DNA of 64,000 nt from Gymnogyps californianus (Eukaryota; Chordata; Aves; Accipitriformes; Cathartidae): positions 7,849,501 to 7,913,500 of the forward strand of contig NC_059476.1 of the NCBI RefSeq assembly GCF_018139145.2, given 5' to 3'. Within the stretch, counting starts at the first letter, position 1. The number at the start of each line of letters is the position of its first letter. The position numbers and the translations under genes were made by a program. This document shows positions 38,630 to 50,736 of this stretch, one piece after another. Below the pieces are notes generated by a model. The model made no database searches. It saw only the letters and a list, made by a program, of their open reading frames with translations, and was not told where the DNA came from.

Positions 38630-39608
38630 TTATATCTATTTATGTCAGTGTGAAATCCCTAAATACAACCACAGTTTTCAGCTGTCTCAGAGAATTACTC
38701 CTCTTCTTCTTGCATTAGCCATTCAGGTTTTTCAGTATCTTGGGAGTTTTGTAAAGGTCTAAGCGACAGCAGGGTTTATGCACTGACTTTGATCTGCAGA
38801 CTTCAAACAAATGTGCTCTGCAAGTATTTGTCACAGACCCAAAAGTCTAGCAGGGGCTGGAACCCATTCTATATCCAAACCCAGATATTTTGATTCTGTT
38901 TTTATATCCACACTTTACAATAGCAGGAACCTATTTAACATGGTTTCTGCTTCCCTGATCCTCGCTATTTGTTTGATCTTAAGTCACCTTTCACGTGCAT
39001 CATCATCTTGCATCTTGGCTCTTCCCCTCTCGGAGCTGCCCTAAGCTCTTTGCTGGAACGGGACAGTGGTGAGGTGCCCGTGGCTGACTCCACGGACCTG
39101 CCCCAGCTGAACAAATTAGCTGCTCCAGTCCCACATGAGGTTGAATAAGAAACTCAAGAGAACTGCTTTGCAGGTATGTCTTTGTCATACTCTTTTTATA
39201 GCAAGCCTCTTAGCTTGCTGCTCCTCTGCTCCGGTTAGCATGCAGGCAAGCACATGCTGTAGCTGCAAGGCAACAACTAAGATCTCAAGTACTGTTTCAG
39301 CTGCAGGGTAGTGTCAGGAGCCATTTCATATCTCCTTTTAGCTCTTAATTCTGCTCTTAAACTGAGTTTTTGTCTGCACCCGACTACATATGTGTTTTGG
39401 AAGTGAGCTGGCCTTCAGCTGACCCTATGTCAACTCATGTACCCCAAAGAATTCAAGATGCAGATGAAGGGTTGCAAAGAACTTCACTTAGAGGGCTAAT
39501 AGCATGGCTAATCGCCAAGCAGGGCATACAGTTTGGAACAGATCCTGAGCAAAAATAGTGTTGCTAGCCTTGGTATTCTTAACTCAGGATAGGAAGATTA
39601 TTTCTTAT
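38630..39608. other. Interior of inverted-repeat-bounded segment
   Basis: 979 bp with no coding content that I recognise; the longest open frames are about 60-80 codons. If the flanking arms are transposon ends, this would be a nonautonomous interior. No subterminal repeats were noticed. Confidence 0.4.
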
Positions 39609-39645
39609 TTTACCTGTATAGCTTTGCAACACTAGCAAGAGCTGT
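39609..39645 (-). repeat. Right arm of 37-bp inverted repeat pair
   Basis: Reverse-complement partner of 38593-38629, beginning TTTACCTGTATAGC and ending GCAAGAGCTGT. Similarity stops sharply at both ends of the arms. The pair could be terminal repeats of a degraded nonautonomous DNA transposon about 1053 bp long, or two oppositely oriented fragments of one interspersed repeat. Confidence 0.9.
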
Positions 39646-41639
39646 CAGAAAGCTGTAATGTAGTGGAAACTCCCTGGAGTTTCTTTCTTGGTGGTTTAAA
39701 GATATGGTTCTAAGCAGTTTCTTCTGGTAAAATATTTTAAGTAGTGACATAATTTCCTTCAAATAACTATCATTTTCAAGCCCAATAAAAGTGAGAGCTT
39801 TATGGTCTGTATTAACTCAAACAGCCCTTTGGAGAATGCCTCACATTTTATGAATACTTATTGTCCGTTTTTTCTACCTACTCTTAAATAATGAAATACC
39901 TAACACCTGGAAACATGTAATGATGTCAAGAAAGAAGATCTAACACCTAGTGCTGCCTGGAATATCGGGCATCAGAATTTCTCATTTGTAAACAATATTT
40001 TTCTTACAGGGCTTGCAGGTATCGGGAAATCTTTCTCTCCGAGCCGCTGCAGGAAATGTTCAGACCTTCAGTGGGTGGGTGCACTATGTCTGCTGGCATA
40101 CTAAAAAAATGTACCTCCCTATGTTAGAAATTTAGGCCTTGAAAAACCATAGGCAGCATGGTTGCAAACGGCTCTTGCAGAAGTGCAGTGTGAAGGATGA
40201 CATAAAATTCTCTCATGGGAATGAAGAGATGTGGTATTTCAAATTTAATACAATAAAAATTGAGTTCAGTGTCTGATCGCCTTTTTCTTAGCTGACTATA
40301 TTTGCTATCTAACTTGCTATGTGGAAAAGATGACACTTTTCTTCCCCTCAACGATCTCATCTCTCTTTAATCTTTTCTTTTTTTTTTCTTGCAAACATCC
40401 CAGTGTAGTATTTACCTATTTAAAAATCTAAGGAGAACGCTAGTGCATGGCTGCATTTAAAAAGCAGCATTAAAAATACAGCTTCTTGATTTATGAAGCA
40501 GAAGGAAAGTGGATTTTCCTCTATGCTAATTCCTCAAATGTATGACAAATTGTAATGCACACTGGTAGGACAATTAAGACATAATTATTGAGAAGTGAAA
40601 GTCTGGCAATAAAACTTCTTTGAATTTTGCATTTTAAATACACAGAGTTGAATCCTGGAAATCTTGCTTTAGTAGAAATACTTAAGTGATAAAAGACTGT
40701 TCAATAAATGTCCCTTTATCCAAATGCATTTCCTAGATGATAGGATAGATAAAATGATCAAGACCATAAGTGTTTTATGTGCAAGAATAAAGTGACTGTT
40801 GAATGAGAGTGGGTTTCCACAGCTGTACTAGCCAGCAGCTGCAGTCAGTGCTGACTAGGAGGGATGAAACACAAGGCCAGAGTATGCCTGCACACAGGAG
40901 CTGGGTGCAAATAAGAGGGGGACACGTTCCTTTTGGTTGTGCCCCAACGTTCCTGCAGGCACGGTCAATCATGGTGGGACTTCTTCTCCCATTTCTGCAC
41001 TGGGACTAGCGTACATCAGAGACGAAACTCAGGACCAAGACTCTCCTGACGCCTTCTCTCCTGTTTTTGCCCAGCTGAATTAGCAGGATAACAGTGGGGT
41101 TATGGCGCCTGCCCTAAAGAAGGCTTGACATTTGGGGCACCTATGGAAGCTCTTCCAGATTCCTGAAGCAGAGCTTGTCATAGGGCAGTGGAGCGCTGCC
41201 ATGATGCCCTGTTGAGTTATTCTGGCATGATACAATTAATTCTTGATAAAGGACCTCAAGGGTTGTCTTAAAATCAAGGTACAGTAACATGTAACAAAGC
41301 CTTTTACTTGTCAAAAGTCTGCTTACAAGACTAAACATTACGGACCATGCCCTTCCCTCCAAATCACAAACATCTTTTTTGTTGTGCTGCTTCTTTGGCT
41401 AAAGATGTTTGTTTCAGCCCTGCTTCTATGGTATTTAAATCGGTAAGAAAATCTTATTCAGCCTCACAGGAGAGGATCTGGGCATTATTGCTTAATAACT
41501 CACACAACTGAAAACACTAAGCCCTAAGCACTGAAGTGAAGCAACTGGATGGTTGTTTTGCACAATCTCAGTATGTGCTTGCAGATGGCTTTGTGCAACA
41601 GTAGCTGTCCTAGGATGATAGGCATGATTTGTGTCTTAT
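39646..41639. other. Intergenic DNA, no supported feature
   Basis: Mixed-composition sequence. A slightly GC-richer part at about 40800-41100 has open frames on both strands but no recognisable product, splice pair or repeat boundary. Confidence 0.6.
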
Positions 41640-41880
41640 ATGGCTATAAACATATCAGTAGAAGGAGTTATTAATGATCATAACCCATAATTATCAGCAA
41701 TCTGCTAGATGCTCAGTCCATTGATTATATTAAAGAACCTCTTAGAAAGGTGTAAAGCATGAGCATTATCACTGTTGCATAATGAAATAATTATGTAATG
41801 AATATGTAATTATGTAATGCATAAATAATGTTAATGACGCTGCCAAATGTTAACTGTATTAATCACTAGAGGGCAGATTA
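41640..41880. promoter_or_regulatory. Candidate regulatory element with paired bZIP/homeodomain sites
   Basis: CpG-poor, TAAT-dense stretch. A perfect 13-bp word TAATTATGTAATG occurs at 41788-41800 and 41807-41819. Each copy holds the homeodomain core TAATTA overlapping TTATGTAA, which fits the PAR-bZIP/NFIL3 consensus TTAYGTAA. The block ends in a CTCF-like site. It looks like a conserved enhancer with a boundary site. Confidence 0.35.
41863..41876 (+). promoter_or_regulatory. CTCF core motif, 13 of 14 positions
   Basis: TCACTAGAGGGCAG fits the CTCF core consensus CCASYAGRGGGCRS at every position but the first. It sits between the TAAT-rich element and a CpG-dense patch, a typical context for a bound site. 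Occupancy cannot be read from sequence. Confidence 0.55.
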
Positions 41881-41929
41881 TAATCCGTGCTGAGTACTTT
41901 CCTGCTCGCTGCCTGTGTCACAAGGAGGC

Positions 41930-42060
41930 AACAGCTCTCAGCGGCTTGCTCGCCGGCGTGCAGGCAGGTGGAGGCGGGCAGGGTGGGGAGCGGAGGCAGC
42001 CAGCGCTCAACCCTTCCCAACGCAACCGGCAGCGGAGCTGAGAGAGAGGACGCAGGGAAG
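41930..42060. promoter_or_regulatory. Mini CpG island in gene desert
   Basis: About eleven CpGs fall within roughly 120 bp of GC-rich DNA, with an SP1-like GAGGCGGGC. It starts about 55 bp after the CTCF-like motif. It may be a transcription start of a noncoding RNA or an unmethylated enhancer core. No TATA box or clear donor follows. Confidence 0.4.
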
Positions 42061-43923
42061 TAGTCCAAGTTCAGCAAGTCTGAAGGAGTTTGCATCCTTC
42101 TATTGAAACAAAGGGGAGCTGTGGACCACGCTGACTTTTAGTAGAAATGGGGTTTGTTGGTGTTTCTGGAATTATATGAATGTGATTTTTTTACCTTGTT
42201 TCAAATTTATGGCAGAGTCAAAGCTCCAGTCCAATCATAAGAGCATTTGTGATAGTATAGCTAATTGCATGCAGAAATGTTTGCAGGATCAAGGCATTTC
42301 TGATTATTTTATAAGCTGACTGGTATTTAATATGCATCATATCCCCTCCTTTTTTTTTTTGTCTTCTCAGAGTTTATGCAAGCATGTATATAACTGTAAA
42401 TTTTCCCCAGTAGCAATTTATAAGAATCTACATTTTAAGCTTCCTCAGAGTCCATACCCCACTTGGAGACTCGGTTTTAGTGTTAACATAAAACCATCCT
42501 ACCTATCTATATCCAGGACAACCACGGGGGATCTGCTGTGTGCTATTTAACTTAAACCAAAAAGAGTTGAATGAAGTTTGAGATCAAGACAGTTCTCTTT
42601 TCCTCCAAACCGTGGCATGCTGATAAAATCAGTAACGTTTCAATCCTTTGGATTTTTAAAGTAGAGAGAGACTAAATATAGACATGGAGGCCTCTCGCTC
42701 AACCTGCTGACCCTGAACCAAGTGACTGTAGGTTGCACTGACAAGAGCCCCATTGTCCTTTTCATTAATCAAACCCACTGAGCCAGGTAAATCTTTAAAC
42801 AAGATGAATGGGCAGCATTTTTAAAAAGTAAAATAATTCACTAGGCTTTGGATGTGTTTCTCTTTAATTAGTTTGATGAGCACAAAGTCTGAGGCCTTGT
42901 CAGACACCCAGTATTAACTTCTGATGCTGACCTAGAAAAGGAGCACTGCAGAGGTAAGAGAATGGGCAGGTGAAACTAACTGAATAAGAGATCTTTTCTG
43001 TTAAAGCCTTTTGCCAGATGAAAAGAATCATTACCACAATGATACTTCTAATTATACTGTCATTAGGGTACTACTGCAGGTTCCTATGGTGCATGAAGCT
43101 CTCCCTCTTTCAACAACTTGATCCAAAAAGGGTAAAATACAGGTATTAACCCTTTCGCTGGAAATAAAGCTGAATATTTAGACAAGCTAAAAGAACACAG
43201 TTTATTTTAAAGTCAAGTCATAATATTTTTGAGGTTTCTGGAAAATTCACAAGGGCTTTTTTTTTTTAAATTCAAGTAGTAAACAATACTGAAGAGTAAA
43301 TTACCTGGCCACTGTGCATTCCTGCCAGAGGCCAAAGATGGAGAAATGATGATGTGTGTTTCTCAAGATAGCCAAAAGGGAAAGAAAATGTGCTTTATTG
43401 TTGATCTAATTGTTGCCTGACTGGAAAATGTGAGGTGAAGTTTCTGGCACTAAGTTATTGTCCAAACCATTGAAAAGGAGCCAAGAGCAGATAACGCACT
43501 GGGCTGCAGACGACAGCGTTGTTCAAGGTCACTTTCAACTCATGAAGCAGCTGTTTAATCTATGAAGTGAAAAAGACTTCCATTTTTTTATAACTGTCAA
43601 GCTGCAGATGATGCTATAGCATAACCGCAAGGTTTTCTCTTTAGTTTGGAGGCCTGGACATTCAACTCTCGGATCCAAAATCACAGGCGTGCACACAGCT
43701 ACAGCCCAAGGTGTAAAAAATTATGCGCTGTTAGATGCTGTCATAAGACACCTCCTACCTTGGGCTAAAATGCTTCTAGACTTTGGATCGCAAGTCCAAG
43801 TTGACCCAGCACCCTTGTCTAAAACTGACCTGGAGGGGAACACCATTTCCTTGCTCTGTCCTGTGCAAACAGTGTGTTCTCTTACTGTTCTGGATGGAGT
43901 CTGGCTCATGTTTTGTTCTTCAG

Positions 43924-44130
43924 GAGCACATGGCGGGACCGTAGCCCATTCTGGCAGTATGGAACAAAATTGTGTCATCTCCAGTGTTTCGAGAGCAGGG
44001 GACCTGAACCTTGTGGGTTCCACAGGTACAGCATTACTAGAGCATTAAATAGGCTGCGGCTCTCCCATCAGGACCACCTAACTCGGTGGGGGTATCCCCA
44101 GGCAGAGGCTGCTTCAGACGTATAACTTAG
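43924..44130 (+). other. Exon-like segment with splice signals
   Basis: An acceptor (TGTTTTGTTCTTCAG) and a donor (TTAG then GTGAGT at 44131) bound 207 bp of somewhat GC-richer sequence. No frame stays open across it and no product is recognised, so a noncoding exon is the only gene-like reading. It may be a chance pairing. Confidence 0.2.
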
Positions 44131-45669
44131 GTGAGTATTGGAGATCCAAAATTAGAAGCCTGTCATCAGAGAAAAGGGAGAGATGCCTAGAGGAAGGAGA
44201 CTTGGAGCACTGAATTATGCCTGAGGCAGACGGCATGAATGTTGGGATGAAATGACAGTCTTTCAGTGGAAGAAACTGAGCAAGGCAGGTAGATCAGAGT
44301 AACAGATACCACAACAGCCAAGTACATAAAGGCAAAAGGAGAAAGGGCAGCTAGGAAGAAAGAGAGAAATTTCCACAAAGGGGGGGAAAAACAATGATAT
44401 TCATGTATCCCTGTATTTTGAGGGAATGGCTTTTTTGTGATGCTCAGCCAGTGACACTGCAGTACCACAATACAGCTCATGGCAGTTTAAAGCGAGGATG
44501 TGGCTATGGAGGTTTCGTGAATCTCAGAATCTTCTCTTTGATGACTAAGTAGTTATTAGCTCTTTTGAGACCGAGTACCATTTGGATAATTGGTGAGTGG
44601 ACTGTGACCTGAAGTACTGATAAACTGGAGGGAAATAATTCAAAATTCTTTTCAGTTTTACTCCATACAGCTTTTGTTTCATGTTCACACAACTCAATCT
44701 AAAACATGAATCATTATTTTCTTAAGAGAAATCATAATTGGCATAATTTGAAGAAAAAAAAGTAGTAACACTTGTTAATATGGGCAGAATTCAATTAATA
44801 AAACACCAAACCACATACTGTGGCTGATTTGTTTCTAAAATAGCCTCTCTTCTACTTTAATAGGCAAATGCATTGTCTGTTGTGGTCAGTTTTTTAAAAA
44901 GATGACGGGGTTTATCCCTTCTGCCTCATTTTTTTAATCTTTGCTGTTATCCACAATTTGAAAACAAAGGGCCCAGTCCTTTATGCCTGCAACCGGTGGG
45001 AGTTCTGTCTAAAATCACAAGTGACTTCATGTATGGTCATAGAGTTGTACTGATTTAAGTGACATTGCAACACTGCCTGGCGTGTGCAGAAAAGAGACCT
45101 TTTCACAGGACATTAAAAGAAAAAATCCTGGGAAATTTACTCCAGACTTTAACATGAGGATGAGGAACACTTCCAGTTAGCAAAGGAAGCAGCTAGTTTT
45201 GTCACTGCTGTTGCTGAGAGGCTTTTCTGAAGCTGCAGAGCTAACAGGACCCGTGTCTCATCTTGCTAACACGCTCGTGTTCCTGGTGGATTTCCCACAC
45301 ATCTTTTGCAACCCCATAAGCTGGGCTGTTCATGTGAATGATCCCTACGCTCGTTTTAGAGAAAACAACTGCATTGGCAAAGACCTAGGGCTTACAGGAG
45401 TCCAGCTACCTCACCTCCTTTAGACTCGCACGAGCAGCTGAGCCTGCAAACCCAAAGGAGTGGTAACGACCAGCAGGTCTCTGAGCAGCAGAAGGCAGTG
45501 CAGCTGGAAGAGAACACGTTGCAATCAAAAATATCTAGGTGCAATAAAAAATAGCTGTATTTTTACCATGAGAGACAGTGTCCAATATACACTGCGCAGC
45601 CCTTGGGGAGGCGTGGAGAGAGGAACGACTGGTTAGCGTATGGAGTACTTTCTGAATTAGCTAGTTAGT

Positions 45670-45713
45670 CTGGGTCTAATCCAGCCTCTAACTGGGTCTA
45701 ACTTAGCCTCTGT
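45670..45713. repeat. 22-bp imperfect tandem duplication
   Basis: Two adjacent 22-bp units, each starting CTGGGTCTAA and carrying AGCCTCT at the same offset, match at about 18 of 22 positions. A minor local duplication. Confidence 0.7.
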
Positions 45714-48700
45714 CCTCCACTGCACCGAAACCTTGGGGAGGTACATGTTTTCAGCTGAGCTTTATGTTTCAACATACGCCTTTGTAAAGGACCATAAGGT
45801 GAGGTGCTCAGGCCACGTCACTTATTTTTTGCATAGTATCAGACAGTACTTTAAGAAGGCCTTTTAGAATCAGTTTTTCCTTTTAAACTTGGAGTGGTGT
45901 CAAATTATTTTAAAGTACTTTAAAATATCTTCACTTACCAACTACTGTTCCTTCTCAAGGCAAAGTAAATGGTTATGGGCAGCCCTGAAAATACAGCATT
46001 CGTTTATCCCTATGCGATCCCTGCGCAGAATCCTGCTCCATAGCACGCTGAGGTTTGCTTGGCCCCCTCTGCTCCTCGTCCCTCCACTCTCTGCTGATGG
46101 ATGTTGATCTTGCTCTGGAATAAAATAGCTGTCCTGGCGCCTTAGCGAGGCATTGTCGCCCTTGGAAAAGGAGGGGAAATCGTAGGTGAGTACTTTAAGA
46201 AAAGAGCCTGATGAGCAGCACCCCGAGATAGCCTGAGCTGGCCTTTTGTTGGCTTTATTTTTATATTTGTTTGTAAAGTGAAATCACATGAAGACATAAA
46301 TTTGCAGTTTACTTTAAATATATTCTTGCTGGAAGAGTGCCTCACCCTTAACTGCAGGCATGATAAAATGGCTTAGTTCACATCTCTTGAAAAATCTCTT
46401 TTAATCTATTTTTTTAATCACTTTGGGCTGCAGATAAATTTTTTCTGATATTTTTCATATGCTTTCACGAATGCTAGCCTTTAGTAAACTAATTTCCAAG
46501 TACAGGAATTTTAATACTGTGTTCTTCATGAACTGCAAAATTACTTCAATTATTACCTGTCCAGTCATTTGTTCCTGTTTAGGTTGTAAGTGGAAAATAT
46601 TTTGCAACTTTCTTCAGATAATGTTCCTCTTTTTTCAGCATTTATGGGGCCTCTATTGTATATAATCTCTCCACAAGATAAGAGTTTAATAAAGAACACT
46701 CAGGTTTTTTTAATTTCTGTACGTCTATAACACCTGTTTTACCGATGCTCATAGATTTTTAGGTGATTTTACGCTAATTTTTAAATAAAAAGGAGATATG
46801 AAACTTATTTCTGATATAATTAGAAACCTAAAATGTAAGTTTGCTCACTGAAAACTATATCTTGGAGTTCTTTTGCAATACAAGTTAATTAACTGGATTT
46901 AGATATTCGCAAGATGATATATTTAATGGGATTACTGCTCATATAATGTTCTCAGTGACTGATTTGGAATCTAAGCTTAGGGAACAGAATACTGAATTTC
47001 CAGCTCTTTGAGAGTTAATGTTGTGTTAAAGAAAAGTACAATTTGAACCTTATTGTTCATGAATAGCGAAGTTATTCTAGTGAAATCGAGCCGGTCCCTA
47101 CAAGGGCTGCACGAGGCAGATGCATGAGCAGGAGTGCGCAGAAGCTGACATTCCTGCAAGCGCTCGGGGTACAGAGATACCCACACCTGAACTCCTGGCA
47201 AGTTCAAGGCAATTGTGTAGCTCATCCAAACATAATGGCCCTTTATTCAGACCCTGTCTCCCAAGTGGGATCAATTAGATGCTTTGGTCTGCGGGCTTAA
47301 AAATAAACACTCGTGTTTTCCTTTATATTTAGAATGAAAATTAAGACATATGAGCACATCTTTTCTGCCTGCTCCTGTCATGTTTTGAAACTACTGTTAA
47401 TTTATTCTTTCAAAATATTGATTGTCTTTTTAATAGAAAAAAGGGGAAAGTTAAATGATAACTTGCTCTGGGGGAAAATGCAGTAGCCCTGACAAAGAAT
47501 ATTTCCATGTGCCAATATATCCCACATTAGCGTCTATCTTCTTTTTAAGGCAAATATATTTCTGTGTGTCAATTTGGTTCACTACAATGTTAGAGTTTCA
47601 CTCCTAGCACAGGATTTCTCTAATGAATATGATAATTTAAATCTTACGATCAGAGTACTACTTTTAAAAGGAATTTGAACATTTTTTGTTTAAATGCTAT
47701 TAAGTGTTTCAATATTAGCTCAGTCAAATAACTATTAGATTGGGGAATTTATATTCTCACTTTAGTGGATGGCTGTGTAGTTCTACAGTTCTTCTGTATT
47801 GTAATATTTTTTAAAAGTACTTCATAAGTAAAATGATAATTCATGTTTAACCAGCATAGATTTTAAAATTTAACCAGTATTCAAAAGCTCCAGTGAGTTC
47901 AAATGTCTTAACATTTTTATTTGTGAGAGTAATTTTAATTTTAAGCTTTGCTAAAATGAAGTCTAAAAGAATTAACTGGATAAGATCATTCAGTTCACAG
48001 TGGTTCACCAGCACACATGCTGGAATGCAGACGAAAATCCCATGAAGAGAAGGAGATACTTACATACCTGCATGCATCTTCCCAAAGTCAGAGCTGAAGT
48101 ACCATTGGAAATGATACTGTTGTTTGGGGTTTTTTCCCCCAGTTTTAGCTTGTTTTGTATAACATATTTTGCCCTTAACATAAAAGCCTTGGTTTGGATG
48201 TGGTTATGTACTCTAATCAGAGGGGTTTAGTGACACGAATGAGAAACAGAGCGAGCTTACCTGTATGTGCAAAGTCAAAAGTGAGCTGTCAATCAGAGTC
48301 GTGCCAAGGCAACCTTGAAGTCTCATGTTTTACATGATTGTTACGTTACAAGTATTTCATTCTAAGTATTTTAGTACTTGAATAAACTGCTTTTATTAAG
48401 CTAAATTTAGATCTGTTCTGTTTATGAATGCATGAAAATATGCTCGTCTATTTTTCATAATTTGTCTGTAGTCAAGACAACTGTGAAATGCGCCCTATAA
48501 TACAGGGCAATCACTAAATAGACCACAATAGATTAATAGCTTACAGAAACCTCTTAAAATATTCTCAGCTCATACATTTGTGAAGAGTTTGTGATCTTAA
48601 AGTATGATATTCTGTGATTTACCAGTAAAGGAATTTGAATTGTGCCTTTATATTCCTGTCCTGTAGCATGATGTTCTTATTTCTGGCCGGGGCTTTCACT

Positions 48701-50026
48701 GATGCAAACCCAGATACCGTTTTTCCTGGACTAAACAGCAATGCCACTGTATGAGGGGGAATTCCAGAGCTGAGAAAGAGGTTTGTCTCGGTTCTTCAAT
48801 TTATCCCATGCATATTATCACTGTATGCATCATAGGAAAAAACTGATCATTTAACAGCTTTCTTCCAAGCGTCCAAGTGACTCTCTGAATTTACAAAGTC
48901 AGGTTTTTGTAACCTTGGGCTTTCATCTTCAGGTCTTTTCAAAACGCAGCCAGTTGTGGAAATAGCAAGCAGAGGTGTATGAGTGCACAGCAATATTGCA
49001 TGTCCAGGAATGCGCGTCTGCAGTGTCAATATGAAAGTATAAGGAAGATTTCAGGTAGGGTGGATTCAATGAATCAACTGCCATTTGTCAAGGACTCTAG
49101 AACAAGCAGTCATGGGGCTTTTCTTTTGCTCTCAGTGTGTGGAATTATTGTTCTCCGGGATGAAGTTACAGTCATAGGCACAGACAGCAGGGAGATAACG
49201 AACTAATGCTTGGAAAAAGAAGGAGATTTGATCGAGGTATGTGAATGAACTAGGCCAAGGATGGTACGACTGATTTTAAGAGTGTTGATACGGTTGCGCT
49301 TGGGGAGTTTTTGTCAGCTGAGACTAAGGGCAGTTGTTTGTGCAGAGTTATAATAGCAGCGAAAAACATATTACAAATAAGTCCCATTAATTTGAATAGT
49401 CTATAGTTAAAGAGAAATATAAAATTACATCAGACTGGAGGAACTTTGAAGAGACCGTGTACAAGATACGCTCTATCAGAACACATCACTTGTCAGAAAT
49501 GAAATACTTTGCGAAGTCAGGTGTTGCCAGAATGTCTGAAAATGTTTTGACAGTATCAAAATGTATCTTTTGGAATGAACTGATGATGCTCTTTTGGCTT
49601 TTTGATCCAACTATTAATTTTTTTCAGTATTCTCTTCCATTGAAAGTTGAACTGAAGCTAAGCGTAACGAAGCATCTGTGTCTAAATTAGTGTAATTTTT
49701 CTCCAGTTATAGAAAGAACAGTAGTTACAAGCTTATCTTGACAGATGTATTTTACAACTATCTTCTATCTTACATTTTCTCTCCACAGATAAGTGAGAAA
49801 AATACAGAGTTATAGTATTGAAGAGGCAATATGTGAAAGCACCAAAAAAATGTGTTGCTGTATTCATCAAAGAATAATTTAATTCTGTACTAATAACAAT
49901 TCAGAAAACACAAAATGAAGCTAGAACATTTGTGAAATTATCATCCATTACACATATTAATTGACAGTGCACTCCAGGAATTAATTGATATGAGCATGGG
50001 ATCTGGCAGTTATGGCAGATAGCGAT

Positions 50027-50045
50027 CCTCTTCTCTGAGAAGAGG
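50027..50045. repeat. Perfect 9-bp inverted repeat, 1-nt loop
   Basis: CCTCTTCTC and GAGAAGAGG flank a single T. A near-palindrome with purine/pyrimidine strand bias in each arm. No function is inferred. Confidence 0.85.
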
Positions 50046-50673
50046 GGACATGCAGTGCTAGTGCAAGATGACAGCATTCTCAGGCTCCTCGGTGAGCTGT
50101 ACAAATTGTTTTTCAAATGCATCATTTACCCTCGCAAAGAGCCGTTGGAGATCCTTGGATCAGGCCTGAGAGCAGTTAGGTATTCACTGTCTCAATTTCA
50201 GCCCAAATACAACGTGCAAATGGAGGAGTTCATTGGGAATGTATTTGGCAGCCCTGGCAACCAGCTTTTCCCAAAATGAGAGCCTGTGGAAAGCTGTTTT
50301 CATCTTCCCAAGCCACTGGCCTTATGGACTTCAGCGCAAATACGTTTCCAAATAATGAATCTGCAGTTCAGTTTCTGGCCAAGGTGAACGAGCACACGTT
50401 AACTCATTCAGAAAGGAGATGAAAAGCTCACATTCAGGATGCATTAATCTGAAAACAAGTGTACTTTTGTGTCTGGGGAGTATTATTTTCATTGCCATCA
50501 ATTTAGAACATAGATAGACTGTGATTCTAGCTTCGCTATCAGGTTGCGCTGCAGGCTGAGACCCCTCCCCAGGCCACTCTATTTAATTTAGACTAATCTA
50601 AAGCTAACTGAAACTTTGTACCCTCTCTGATTTCTCCCTATGATGGGGAACACTCTGATTTCCCCTTCCCCAG

Positions 50674-50736
50674 TGACCTGCTCGGAGCGGCTGGGGAAAT
50701 GGGGGAAGGAGAGGTATGCAGGAAAGTCACCTCCAG
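50674..50736 (+). other. Exon-like segment with strong acceptor
   Basis: The acceptor GATTTCCCCTTCCCCAG ends at 50673 and the donor CCAG|GTAAGG is at 50737. The 63-bp interval is open in one phase (reading DLLGAAGEMGEGEVCRKVTS) and rich in G. No family is recognised. It is a candidate exon of an unannotated transcript. Confidence 0.22.

Noticed and set aside
48301..48316. GTGCCAAGGCAACC as an RFX X-box
   Set aside because: The right half-site fits but the left half-site matches only four of six bases.
50055..50279. 74-codon frame reading ILRLLGELYKLFFKC
   Set aside because: It looked protein-like but starts at GTG, has no upstream acceptor and matches no family I know.
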